Assembly: GCF_004297125.1 (NCBI RefSeq)
Contig: NZ_SCVD01000020.1
Location: forward strand, 248,001 to 312,000
From: Phenylobacterium sp.
GTDB lineage: Bacteria > Pseudomonadota > Alphaproteobacteria > Caulobacterales > Caulobacteraceae
Direction: 5' to 3'
DNA: 64,000 bases
Position 1 is the first letter of the stretch; the number at the start of each line of letters is the position of its first letter. Positions 1 to 7,694 of this stretch are shown here, one piece after another. The notes beneath the pieces are model-generated. The model worked only from the letters and a program-made list of their open reading frames with translations. It did not search any database and was not told the origin of the DNA. Made by a program: the position numbers and the translations under genes.

Positions 1-432
1 GACGCGGCCGCGGCGCGCTGCGCGGCGGCCGGAGAGCGATGGACGGAACCGCGACGGCGGACCTTCGAGCTGCTGGCTCAGGCCGGACGCCCCGTGAAGG
101 CCTATGACCTCATCGCGAACTATGGCGGCGGCAAGAGCACGAAGCCGCCCACGGTCTACCGAGCCCTGGAGTTCCTGGAGAGCCAAGGCTTGGCGCACCG
201 GCTGGAGTCCATGAACGCCTATGTCGCGTGCGCCGGTGGCCACGATCACAACCACTCCGCCGCGTTCGTGATCTGCGAGTGCTGCGGCGCGTCGCGGGAG
301 CTAGGAATGGATCTCGCACAAGGGGTGCGACCTCAAGCCGAGACCCAGGGCTTCGCCCTGCGGTCAGTCGTGCTGGAAGCCCACGGCCGCTGCCCCGCCT
401 GCACAGTGCCGAACGCTCAGTCCCGCCTGTAA
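1..432 (+). CDS. zur: Zur-like Fur-family metal regulator (5' end missing)
   Basis: This is the 3' part of a Fur-superfamily DNA-binding metalloregulator. The frame is open from base 1, so the start lies before the window; the in-frame GTG at 94 would remove part of the winged helix and is unlikely to be the start. Visible are a recognition-helix segment (TVYRALEFLESQGLAHR), a His-rich metal site (GGHDHNHSAAF) and two CxxC pairs (CECC and CPAC) of the structural zinc site. The His motif is closer to Zur (zinc sensing, repressor of zinc uptake) than to Fur or PerR; that choice is an inference from family knowledge. A TonB receptor and a PepSY protein follow on the same strand, which fits control of metal acquisition. 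Confidence 0.85.
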   Translation, partial: DAAAARCAAAGERWTEPRRRTFELLAQAGRPVKAYDLIANYGGGKSTKPPTVYRALEFLESQGLAHRLESMNAYVACAGGHDHNHSAAFVICECCGASRELGMDLAQGVRPQAETQGFALRSVVLEAHGRCPACTVPNAQSRL

Positions 433-523
433 CCCGCTGTAACGGCGCCGAAACCGTTCAGTACGGGGCGCCCCCCGACGAGTGACGGCAAGCTCCCCGC
501 ATAAACTGGGGGATGACCACGCA

Positions 524-2509
524 ATGGTAAGACTGACGGCCGACGCGACCGGGAAACGAGCTTTGCTTGCTGCCGCCATAAGCTTGGCGGCGTCCGTCGG
601 CAACGCCTGGGCTGCTGACGCGGAAGTGGAGGAACTGGTCGTCACCGGCCGCCTCGAAGAGACCTTGCCTCAGGAACTCGGCCGCTACGGCCATCGGGTC
701 GAGATGGTGAGCGGCGAGGAGATCGATCGGCGAGGCCACACCGACGTGGGCCAAGCGCTGCAGTCCAGCCTGCCGGGCCTGTCGCTCATCCCGCAGAGCG
801 GCCCCTTCAGCTACAACGTCGCCTCATTGCAGGGATCGCGGCCGGGCGAGATCCTCTACCTCGTCGACGGCGTCCGGATCTCAAACCGGCTCTACAACAC
901 CACGCCGCCGCTCGACACCGCGCCGGCCCACATGGTCGGACGCATCGAGCTGCTGGAAGGCGGCCAGGGGCTGTTCTACGGCACTCAGGCGGTGGCTGGG
1001 GTGGTCAACATCGTCACCCGCGACTTCACCGACCAGCCCTCGGGTCGCCTCGAGATCGGGATCGACACCAACGAGGCCATCACCGCGAGCGGCTACTACT
1101 CGGCTGCCCTCGGTGGCCACCGCCTCATCGCCTTTGCCAGCCGCGACGAGGCGACCGGTTACCGAGTGTTCTCGGACGATCAGGTCCAGCCCAGCCTGGC
1201 CGACCGCCACCGCGGCTACCGGATGACGAGCGGCGGGCTCAAGTGGGCCTACGATATGACCGAAGCCCTGCGGCTGTCGGCCAGTTACACCCATACCGAA
1301 GGCTTCGCGGAGCTGGCGCGGCCGAACCTGGTTTCCGAGAACCTCAACACCCGCAACGAAGAGATCGCCTGGGCCAAGGTCGACTTGGACGTGAACGACC
1401 GGCTCAGCCTGTTCGTGAAGGGCTACTGGCATGACTGGGACAGCACCTTCAACCAGACGAACACCGGCCTGGGCGGTCCCATCGTGGTGTCCGACAAGGA
1501 GAAGTGGCAGTTCGAGGACTACGGGCTGAACACCCTGGCCCGCGCCACCCTGCAGCCGGGCCTGGAGCTTTGGGGCGGCTACGACGTCCAGCGCTACGGC
1601 GGCTTCGACGACGTGCTGATCATCCTCCCGCGGAAGGAGACGGCGCATGCCGTCTTCGCCCAGGTGCGCGCCGGTCCCGAGATGATCCCAGGCCTCCACC
1701 TCGCCGCCGGCTTCCGGCACAACATGTCGAAGTCCAGCGACGACGCCACGATCTGGAACGTCTCCGGCCAGTTCGACATCAGCGACGCCCTCTTTGTGCG
1801 CGCCGCGGGCGGAACCTCGTTCCGGCTCCCGGATGCCGAGGCCCTGTTCGCCCAGGACCCGCTAAACAACGGCGAGATCGGCAACCCCGACCTGAAGCCT
1901 GAACGGGCGCGCAACCTTAACGCCTCCGTGGGCGTCCAAGGCGGCGGCTGGCGTGGCGAGCTGATAGGCTTCTGGCGCGAGACCAAGGACCTGATCAGCT
2001 TGGCCGGGGAGACGCCGGACCCGGACGTCTTCCAGTTCATCAACCTGCCCGGCAAAGTTAAGGTCCGCGGGTTCGAGGCGGTGGTTACGGGCGAGGCCAG
2101 CGACTGGCTGTCGATGAAGGCCTCCTACACTCATGCGCGAACCCGCCAGAGCGGGAGCACGCTCCAGCTGGTCGAGATCCCGCAGGACACCGCCATGGCC
2201 GCCTTCGACCTCCATGAGCCTGGTGGCGCCTACGGCGGTAGCACGACCGTGAACTGGACCGGGGACGTCTTCGACAGCCTGCCCTCCGGCATCGGCCGCG
2301 TGAACCGCGGGGACTTCACAGTGGTGGACCTGAACGCCTGGGTGAAGCTGGGCGAGCATGGGCGGTTCTCCGCCCGGCTGGAGAACGCCCTGGACGAGGA
2401 CTACTCCACTCGCGTGCGCCGCTTCTTCACCGACGGAGGGTCCGCCTTCCCCGGCCGGTTCCGCGGCGTCCCGAGGACCCTGCACGTGAGCTACGCCTAT
2501 TCCTTCTGA
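524..2509 (+). CDS. TonB-dependent outer-membrane receptor (metal or metallophore type)
   Basis: This encodes an outer-membrane beta-barrel importer of about 661 residues powered by TonB. The ATG at 524 gives an N-terminal basic and hydrophobic signal peptide ending near AWA; an in-frame GTG at 482 would add 14 polar residues before it. A TonB-box-like EELVVTG follows the signal, then a plug domain with LYLVDGVRI and VAGVVNIVTRD at about residues 110-170. The barrel ends in an aromatic terminus (SYAYSF). At about 660 residues it has the size of CirA/BtuB-type metal or cofactor receptors rather than the larger catabolic receptors seen later in the window. It lies 91 bp after the Zur-like gene and directly before a PepSY protein, so zinc or another metal complex is the likely cargo; this is inference. 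Confidence 0.9.
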   Translation: MVRLTADATGKRALLAAAISLAASVGNAWAADAEVEELVVTGRLEETLPQELGRYGHRVEMVSGEEIDRRGHTDVGQALQSSLPGLSLIPQSGPFSYNVASLQGSRPGEILYLVDGVRISNRLYNTTPPLDTAPAHMVGRIELLEGGQGLFYGTQAVAGVVNIVTRDFTDQPSGRLEIGIDTNEAITASGYYSAALGGHRLIAFASRDEATGYRVFSDDQVQPSLADRHRGYRMTSGGLKWAYDMTEALRLSASYTHTEGFAELARPNLVSENLNTRNEEIAWAKVDLDVNDRLSLFVKGYWHDWDSTFNQTNTGLGGPIVVSDKEKWQFEDYGLNTLARATLQPGLELWGGYDVQRYGGFDDVLIILPRKETAHAVFAQVRAGPEMIPGLHLAAGFRHNMSKSSDDATIWNVSGQFDISDALFVRAAGGTSFRLPDAEALFAQDPLNNGEIGNPDLKPERARNLNASVGVQGGGWRGELIGFWRETKDLISLAGETPDPDVFQFINLPGKVKVRGFEAVVTGEASDWLSMKASYTHARTRQSGSTLQLVEIPQDTAMAAFDLHEPGGAYGGSTTVNWTGDVFDSLPSGIGRVNRGDFTVVDLNAWVKLGEHGRFSARLENALDEDYSTRVRRFFTDGGSAFPGRFRGVPRTLHVSYAYSF

Positions 2510-2555
2510 GGGCGCCTCCAACGCCCGTCGTAAAGCCTGGGCGCCCAGGTGGCTG

Positions 2556-3950
2556 GTGGTTACCCACCGCTATCTGGGCGTCTCTCTGGGCGCGCTCATC
2601 CTGCTGTGGGGCCTCTCCGGCATGGTCATGCTGTTCGTGCGTTATCCGGAGGTGTCCCCGCGCGAGCGCCTCGCCGCCCTGCCCCCGATTGACTGGTCTC
2701 GCTGCTGCGACTTCGGCGAGGTTCTACAAGGGCCTGTCCGGATCAACGCTGCTAGCATCGAGGACTTGGCTGGCGCGCCCGTCTTGCGCCTTGAGACGGC
2801 CGACGGCGAGCGCCTCGTCATCGACTTGTCGAGCGGTCGCCCCCTCCAGGACGTCAGCGCGGCGACGGCCCGTCTGGTGGCCGCTCGCCACGAGCGCTTC
2901 TCCCGGGAGAGCCGGGCCACCGCTGTCGAGCGCGACCAGTGGACGGTCACCGGCTATTTCAACGACCGCCGGCCGTTCTGGCGCGTTCGCCTGGCGGACG
3001 GACAGGGTACTGAGGTCTATGTGTCTCGCCGCTCGGGCGAGGTGGTGCAGCGGACCACGACGGCGTCCCGTTTGCTTAACTGGCTCGGAGCGATACCGCA
3101 CTGGCTCTATCCTGCGATCCTGCGGCAGCACACCGCGCTCTGGGCGCAGGTCGTCATCTGGACCTCGCTGATCGGCGTGTTCCTGACGGTGACGGGGCTC
3201 TACCTCGGCCTTGTGGCATGGCGGCCCTTTCGCCACGGGGGGCCGTCGCCTTACCGAGGTCTGCTGAACTGGCACCACCTGACCGGGCTCGCCACTGGCG
3301 TGCTCACACTGACCTGGGTCGCAAGCGGCCTCGTCTCCATGAACCCATGGGGCTTCCTGGAGAGCCCGCCGGACCGCGCAGAGGCGCGCCTCCTGGGCGA
3401 ACCGATCACCTTTGCCGAAGTCCAGTCGGCGCTATCCGACCTGGCGCAGACCAATCCGATCGCGGCCCATGTGGAACTCGCTCGGCTGCAAGGCCGCCTG
3501 TACCTCCTCAACGGCGATCAACGCCTCGACGCGCTGGCGCGCCCGGCTCCGCTCACCGAAGCCCAGCTGGCGAAGGTGGGGAGGTCCCTGGGCAACGTCG
3601 CCAGCCAGGGGCTGATCCACGCCGAAGACGCCTATTACTTCTCGCACCACGAGGCCGCCTCGCTTCCCGCCTGGCGCGTGGTCACCGAGTCCGGTGTCCG
3701 ATACTACCTGGACCCGACGAGCGGCCGCTTGCTGACGACCTTTGATCCCGCGGCCAAAGCCTACCGTTGGCTGCACCTCGCCCTGCACCGCTTCGACTTC
3801 GTGCCGGGGCTACGGGCGGGGCCGGCTTGGGCGGCCGCAATGGTGATCCTTCTGGCCGGCGTCAGTTTCGGCGTGGCAACCGGTGTGTGGCTGGCCTGGC
3901 GGAGGATGGTGCACGATCTGCGCGGATTGCGGGGATCGAAGCGTCGATGA
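2556..3950 (+). CDS. PepSY-associated transmembrane protein
   Basis: This is an inner-membrane protein of about 464 residues of the PepSY_TM type, often encoded beside TonB receptors and thought to take part in reduction or release of imported metal complexes. Four hydrophobic spans are visible (about residues 6-28, 195-223, 243-263 and 423-447). Conserved-looking histidines lie at membrane edges: THRYLG, IPHWLYP, LNWHHLTG and WLHLALHRFDF. The start is uncertain. GTG at 2556 is the first ordinary start codon, but the frame is open upstream from 2490, and the residues just before (RRKAWAPRWLV) look like a genuine N-terminus, so initiation may use CTG, ATT or ACG inside the 3' end of the receptor gene. 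Position implies co-transcription with the receptor. Confidence 0.8.
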   Translation: MVTHRYLGVSLGALILLWGLSGMVMLFVRYPEVSPRERLAALPPIDWSRCCDFGEVLQGPVRINAASIEDLAGAPVLRLETADGERLVIDLSSGRPLQDVSAATARLVAARHERFSRESRATAVERDQWTVTGYFNDRRPFWRVRLADGQGTEVYVSRRSGEVVQRTTTASRLLNWLGAIPHWLYPAILRQHTALWAQVVIWTSLIGVFLTVTGLYLGLVAWRPFRHGGPSPYRGLLNWHHLTGLATGVLTLTWVASGLVSMNPWGFLESPPDRAEARLLGEPITFAEVQSALSDLAQTNPIAAHVELARLQGRLYLLNGDQRLDALARPAPLTEAQLAKVGRSLGNVASQGLIHAEDAYYFSHHEAASLPAWRVVTESGVRYYLDPTSGRLLTTFDPAAKAYRWLHLALHRFDFVPGLRAGPAWAAAMVILLAGVSFGVATGVWLAWRRMVHDLRGLRGSKRR

Positions 3951-4025
3951 GCCGGGCCGGCCGCCTGTCAGGCCACATCAGCCCCGTTTGGGCAGCGAGC
4001 GGCTCTAGGGCGCATACTCCGCGCG

Positions 4026-4349
4026 TCATGCAGGGCGCGGCCCCCACAGGATCACGCCTGCGCCGATGAGGCAGACGGCGGCGCCGATCAGATCCCATCG
4101 GTCGGGCGGGCGCTGCTCCACCACCCAGAGCCACAGGAGGGAGGCGACGATGTAGACCCCGCCATAGGTGGCGTAGGCCCGCCCCGCCGCATCGCTGTCC
4201 ACGCGGGTGAGCAGGTAGGCGAACAGCGCGAGCGAGAGCATCCCCGGCGCCAGCCAGAGCGGCGACCTCCCCAGCCGCAGCCAGGCCCAGAAGCTGAAGC
4301 AGCCGGCGATCTCGGCCACGGCGGCCAGCGCGAAATAGACCCAGGACAT
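4026..4349 (-). CDS. ynfA: YnfA/UPF0060 family small membrane protein
   Basis: This is a 107-residue protein made almost entirely of four hydrophobic spans. The pattern ([14 protein letters not shown] near the start, [19 protein letters not shown] in the third span, [17 protein letters not shown] at the end) is typical of YnfA, a family structurally related to small multidrug resistance exporters. The size matches the family. The ATG at 4349 is preceded by a GGAG-containing ribosome site. It sits between the PepSY gene and the metal-resistance pair with no clear operon partner. No substrate can be inferred. Confidence 0.85.
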   Translation of the reverse strand: MSWVYFALAAVAEIAGCFSFWAWLRLGRSPLWLAPGMLSLALFAYLLTRVDSDAAGRAYATYGGVYIVASLLWLWVVEQRPPDRWDLIGAAVCLIGAGVILWGPRPA

Positions 4350-4418
4350 CCGCCTCTCCCGCCGCGAGCCGGCCCGAGGCCTTCTTCGCGGCGCCGGGCC
4401 CCCGCCGCAAGCCCGACC

Positions 4419-4799
4419 CTACAGCAGCAGCGCCAGCAAGGGCCGCTCGACCAGCGGCCAGGCCAGGGCGAGGACCAGCAGGAGCGTCGCGACCGCCATG
4501 AGCCGCAGGGTCAGGCGCGCGGGACGCTTGCCGGTGCGGCGGCTCTGCATCCAGAGCCAGGCCCAGGCCGAGACCACCGCCACGAGGCCGGCCAGGATCA
4601 TGATCCGGTTGGCGAGGCCGAGGACGGCCACGCCGCCGCCGAGCAGACCCAGGGCGACGGCGGGGAAGGCCACCGGCAGCGTGCAGCAGAGCGCGCAGGC
4701 GCCCACGGCGCCCGCCGTCGCCAGCACCGCCGTCACGCCCACCGCCTTGCCGCGCCGCTCGTCCTGGGCGGGTCCGTGGTCCGTTGTCTGGATCGCCAT
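4419..4799 (-). CDS. MerC/MerT-like membrane protein
   Basis: This is a small integral membrane protein (126 residues from ATG 4799; a GTG at 4811 is an alternative). It has three or four hydrophobic spans. The first carries a closely spaced cysteine group, GACALCCTLP, like the paired Cys-Cys of the MerT/MerC/MerF mercury importers. The ATG is two bases after the stop of the preceding small Cys-rich gene, so the two are translationally coupled and share the promoter opposite the MerR-type gene. Mercuric ion or another soft divalent metal is the probable substrate. No merA or merP is present in the window, so this is not a complete mer operon. Confidence 0.65.
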   Translation of the reverse strand: MAIQTTDHGPAQDERRGKAVGVTAVLATAGAVGACALCCTLPVAFPAVALGLLGGGVAVLGLANRIMILAGLVAVVSAWAWLWMQSRRTGKRPARLTLRLMAVATLLLVLALAWPLVERPLLALLL

Positions 4800-4801
4800 G
4801 G

Positions 4802-5140
4802 TCAGCAGCACCCGCAGGCGCGCGCGCCGCGCTCGCCGGCGGCGAGGCCGGCGAACAGCATGTCGGCCGCCTCGCGGGCCGCTTCCGGCGCGGTGACCGT
4901 GAGCACCACGTCGCCGCCCCGGGCCGCCACGTCGAAGGCGAGGAAGGCGCAGCAGGCCTGTTCCTGGGCGACCAGCCGGGCGACCTCGCCCGCCGCCGCG
5001 GCCGCGTAGGTCAGTTCGAGGGTGAGCCCCGCGCGTCGCTGGGCCTTCAGGCTGCGGCCGTTGAGGTCGGCGATCCAGGCCATCCGGGCCCGGACGTCGT
5101 CGGCCCCCAGGGTGCAGGCGAGGGGGAGGTCTTCGGTCAA
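4802..5140 (-). CDS. Small Cys-rich protein of the MerR-linked operon, function unknown
   Basis: This is a protein of about 112 residues starting at TTG 5140, chosen because GGAG lies 7 bases upstream and no ATG is available. The frame is open much further upstream, but those codons overlap the divergent merR-like gene and its promoter. It begins TEDLPLACTLG, contains QEQACCAFLAF at about residue 70 and ends in GARACGCC. Five cysteines in the second half, with a terminal C-x-C-C, suggest metal binding. There is no signal peptide or membrane span. I do not recognise a named domain. Co-transcription with the MerC/MerT-like protein and divergence from the regulator suggest a cytosolic metal-handling or chaperone role (inference). 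Confidence 0.6.
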   Translation of the reverse strand: MTEDLPLACTLGADDVRARMAWIADLNGRSLKAQRRAGLTLELTYAAAAAGEVARLVAQEQACCAFLAFDVAARGGDVVLTVTAPEAAREAADMLFAGLAAGERGARACGCC

Positions 5141-5202
5141 GGTCGTCTCCTTGTCGGGCGCCGGCCGGAGCGGCTTGGCGCCAGGGAGACGGGGTTCTAG
5201 AA

Positions 5203-5228
5203 GCTCAAGGGGCTTGAAGTTCAAGCCC
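5203..5228. promoter_or_regulatory. MerR-type operator in the divergent promoter
   Basis: A near-perfect 19-bp palindrome (GGGCTTGAA, G, TTCAAGCCC) occupies 5210-5228. It overlaps a second dyad TCAAG-GGG-CTTGA at 5205-5217. MerR proteins bind such dyads inside an overlong -35/-10 spacer. On the minus strand TTGAAC and TCTAGA flank this region with about 17 bases between them, a candidate promoter for the Cys-rich/MerC-like pair. The site also sits about 20 bp before the regulator's ATG at 5246, consistent with autoregulation. Confidence 0.65.
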
Positions 5229-5245
5229 TCTTTCGGAGCTGTCCC

Positions 5246-5677
5246 ATGGATCGCGCCCTCTCCATCGGCGCCCTCGCCCGGCGCAGCGGCTCCAGCGCCC
5301 CCACGATCCGGTACTACGAGCAGATCGGGCTGCTGCGCCGGCCCGACCGGCGCGAGGGGGGACATCGCACCTACGGGGCGGCGGACCTGCGGCGCCTGAC
5401 CTTCATCCGGCGGTGCCGGGACTTCGGATTTCCCATCGAGCAGGTGCGGAGCCTGGTGGCGGTGATCGAGGACGCGGACCGCTCCTGCGTGGACGCCCGT
5501 GACCTGGCCCGCGATCAGCTGGTCGGCGTCCGTCGGCGGCTGGAGGAGCTGCGTCACCTCGAGGCCAGTCTCGCGCAGCTGGTCGCCGACTGCGACGCCC
5601 GATGCGTCGGGGGACCGGGACCCGATTGCGTGATCCTCGAAGACCTGGCCTCGCAACGGAGCGGCTGCTGCGCCTGA
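5246..5677 (+). CDS. MerR-family metal-responsive regulator
   Basis: This is a 143-residue MerR-family activator/repressor. The winged HTH is at residues 5-45 (SIGALARRSG..IRYYEQIGLL), followed by a dimerisation helix at about 85-115. Metal-site cysteines are at 81, 116, 120 and 128, with a terminal CC at 141-142. A Cys near position 80, where Cu(I) sensors of the CueR type have Ser, points to a divalent soft metal (Hg, Pb, Cd or Zn); that reading comes from known MerR structures. The C-terminal GCCA resembles CueR/PbrR tails. It is transcribed away from the Cys-rich protein and MerC/MerT-like pair, with a dyad between, so it most likely controls that pair. Confidence 0.85.
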   Translation: MDRALSIGALARRSGSSAPTIRYYEQIGLLRRPDRREGGHRTYGAADLRRLTFIRRCRDFGFPIEQVRSLVAVIEDADRSCVDARDLARDQLVGVRRRLEELRHLEASLAQLVADCDARCVGGPGPDCVILEDLASQRSGCCA

Positions 5678-5826
5678 CGGCCAAAGCGACCTTCCCGCGC
5701 CTCTTTCCAGGCATGGTCCGCAATCCACGCTCGCCGCCATCGTGACGGCCGCCGATCCGGCCCCCGGCGGACTGGCTCGATGCGGGCTGTCTCGACGGAG
5801 CCTGAAGGTCAGCGGCGCCAAAATCA

Positions 5827-5947
5827 GTGCATAAGGCGCTATTGCGCACTATTTATGGTGCAATGATCAGGCCGACAAGCTTGACCCCTTATCCATCGCA
5901 TCATAAACAAGGCCCTATCGCACTTAGCGCTCGTTTTTTGGTGCAAC
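5827..5947. promoter_or_regulatory. Repeated GTGC/GCAC operator elements before hipBA
   Basis: The AT-richer stretch before hipB has several inverted elements built on GTGCAA/TTGCGCAC. They are GTGC..GCAC at 5827-5849, ATTGCGCAC..GGTGCAAT at 5841-5864, and ATCGCAC (5917-5923) with GGTGCAA (5940-5946). The last half-site ends one base before the hipB ATG at 5948, and no clear Shine-Dalgarno is present. Multiple cooperative operators are typical of HipB autorepression, so this is the likely operator and promoter region. Confidence 0.55.
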
Positions 5948-6277
5948 ATGAAAGCGTCCAAGGCTCAGTCCGCTCTGCCGCTGCCCGTCCGCCGGGCGCT
6001 CACCGCCCTGGGCCGCGACATTTCCACGGCGCGCCGGCGTCGGGCGATGACGGTCGCCGTGATGGCGGAGCGGGCCTTCGTGGGTCGCAACACCATCACC
6101 CGCGTCGAGCGCGGCGATCCCGGCGTGGCTCTCGGCATCTACGCCACTGTCCTCTTCGTGCTCGGTCTCTCGGACCGGCTGGCGACCCTCGCCGACCCGA
6201 CCACAGACCAGGTGGGCCTGACGCTGGCCGAGGAGCAGCTGCCCAAGCGCGTCCGCGCCAAAGCCACGAGCGCCTGA
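5948..6277 (+). CDS. hipB: HipB-like antitoxin (XRE HTH)
   Basis: This is a 109-residue DNA-binding antitoxin. An XRE-type HTH is visible from about residue 20 to 75 (RDISTARRRRAMTVAVMAER, then NTITRVERGDPGVALGIYA). It ends one base before the hipA start (TGA at 6275-6277, ATG at 6279), the usual tight antitoxin-toxin order. By family knowledge HipB binds and neutralises the HipA kinase and represses the operon by binding the upstream operators. The ATG at 5948 is the first in-frame start and immediately follows a GGTGCAA operator half-site. Confidence 0.85.
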   Translation: MKASKAQSALPLPVRRALTALGRDISTARRRRAMTVAVMAERAFVGRNTITRVERGDPGVALGIYATVLFVLGLSDRLATLADPTTDQVGLTLAEEQLPKRVRAKATSA

Positions 6278-6278
6278 C

Positions 6279-7520
6279 ATGGACCGCGAGATCGAGGTCC
6301 ACATGGATTGGGGCGGCCAGACGCGGCCGGTCGGTCGTCTGTGGGCGCGCGCGAAGGGTGCGCGCCAGACCTGTTCCTTCGCCTATGACCCCGCCTGGCT
6401 GGCTGCCCCCGGCGCCTTCGCCTTGGAGCCCAACCTGCCGCTGGTGCGCGGCGACGCCCACTGGGATGGCGGCCTCTTCAACGCCTTCAGCGACCCGGCG
6501 CCGGATCGCTGGGGCCGCAACTTGATGGGTCGCCGGGAGCGCGCCGCCGCCAAAGCCGAAGGCCGAGCCCCCCGCACCTTGCTGGAGGCCGACTTCCTGA
6601 TGCTGGTGGAGGATCAGACCCGCCTTGGCGCTCTGCGCTTCCGCGACACGGGCGGCGAGGCCTTCCAGGCGGCGGACGCGCAACCCGTGCCCCCCCTGGT
6701 CGCCCTGCCGAAGCTCCTGGGCGCGGCCCGCCGGATCCTCGACGACAAGGAGACCGAAGAGGACCTGCGCCTGTTGTTGGCGCCCGGCAGCTCGCTGGGC
6801 GGCGCGCGACCGAAGGCTTCCGTACTGGACACGGACGGGCAGTTGCTGATGGCGAAGTTCCCGAGCCCGACCGACGACTGGCCGATCCCGATCTGGGAGT
6901 CGGTCGCGATGACCCTGGCCGAACGGGCCGGCGTCGTCGTGCCGCCCTTCCAGCTGCGCCAGGTGGCCCGGCGGCCGGTCTTCATGATGTCCCGCTTCGA
7001 CCGCGCGGCCGACGGCCACCGCCGTCCGTACTGCTCGGCCTTGACGGCCCTCAGCGCATCCGACGGAGAAACCCGCAGCTACCTCGAGTTGGTCGACGTG
7101 CTGCGCCAGGATGGGGTCGACGCCCCTGGCGACGCCGCCCAACTCTGGCGGCGGATGGTGTTCAACGTGCTGATCTCCAACACCGACGATCACCTGCGAA
7201 ACCACGGCTTCCTAAGAGAGCCCGGCGGCTGGCGGCTCTCGCCCGCCTTCGACCTCAACCCCATGCCGACCGACGTGAAGCCCCGCGTGCATGCGCTCGC
7301 GCTCAACGAGGCTGACGCGGAGTCGTCGCTCGACACCGTGCTCTCGGTGGCCCCCTACTTCCGGCTGGGCAAGGCCGAAGCCGAAGCGATCGTCAAAGAG
7401 GTTGCGGCGGGTGTCGGCACGTGGCGCGACGTGGCGGCCGTCTATGGCCTCACAGCCAACCAGATCGACCGCATGGCCAGCGCTTTCGAGCACAGGGATC
7501 TCATCCGCGCCACTTCCTGA
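6279..7520 (+). CDS. hipA: HipA-family Ser/Thr kinase toxin
   Basis: This is a full-length 413-residue type II toxin kinase. In order are an N-terminal HipA domain with LMGRRER near 85, a glycine-rich segment LGGARPKAS followed by MAKFP (ATP-binding Lys) at about 175-200, the catalytic loop NTDDHLRNHG around residues 301-310, and a metal-binding SPAFDLNPMP segment near 325. These match HipA kinases, which phosphorylate glutamyl-tRNA synthetase or related targets and cause dormancy. All expected catalytic residues are present, so the toxin looks intact. It is translationally adjacent to hipB and lies in the accessory island upstream of the Fic gene. Confidence 0.92.
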   Translation: MDREIEVHMDWGGQTRPVGRLWARAKGARQTCSFAYDPAWLAAPGAFALEPNLPLVRGDAHWDGGLFNAFSDPAPDRWGRNLMGRRERAAAKAEGRAPRTLLEADFLMLVEDQTRLGALRFRDTGGEAFQAADAQPVPPLVALPKLLGAARRILDDKETEEDLRLLLAPGSSLGGARPKASVLDTDGQLLMAKFPSPTDDWPIPIWESVAMTLAERAGVVVPPFQLRQVARRPVFMMSRFDRAADGHRRPYCSALTALSASDGETRSYLELVDVLRQDGVDAPGDAAQLWRRMVFNVLISNTDDHLRNHGFLREPGGWRLSPAFDLNPMPTDVKPRVHALALNEADAESSLDTVLSVAPYFRLGKAEAEAIVKEVAAGVGTWRDVAAVYGLTANQIDRMASAFEHRDLIRATS

Positions 7521-7592
7521 GCCTGCGTGCCGGACCCGGCGGTCGCGGGCGGCGGACGCCGCTGATCCGTCCATTCACCGACTGGCCCCGCG

Positions 7593-7694
7593 TCTGCGGA
7601 GATTGCAACAGATAATATCCGCATACAGCGCGGAGAATAAGGTTGCAACTGCGGAGAGAGATGGCCATATTATCCGCAACTAGCGCGGAAAATA
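7593..7694. promoter_or_regulatory. Duplicated palindromic elements overlapping the fic start
   Basis: Two 24-bp near-identical elements are present at 7616-7639 and 7671-7694. Each begins TATCCGCA and ends GCGCGGA followed by an A-rich AATA, with an internal dyad CCGC..GCGG. The second ends on the A of the ATG at 7694. Between and before them are two related GTTGCAA/TGCGGAGA segments (7593-7608 and 7642-7656). Such arrays are expected for an autorepressor; the winged-helix-like region of the Fic protein itself is the obvious candidate ligand. Confidence 0.55.

Noticed and set aside
433..523. Zur box before the first TonB receptor
   Set aside because: I looked for the AT-rich GTTATA-type palindrome and did not find one.
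5827..6525. Frame overlapping hipB and hipA in another phase
   Set aside because: Arg/Pro/His-rich antisense-like composition and starts inside the operator repeats.
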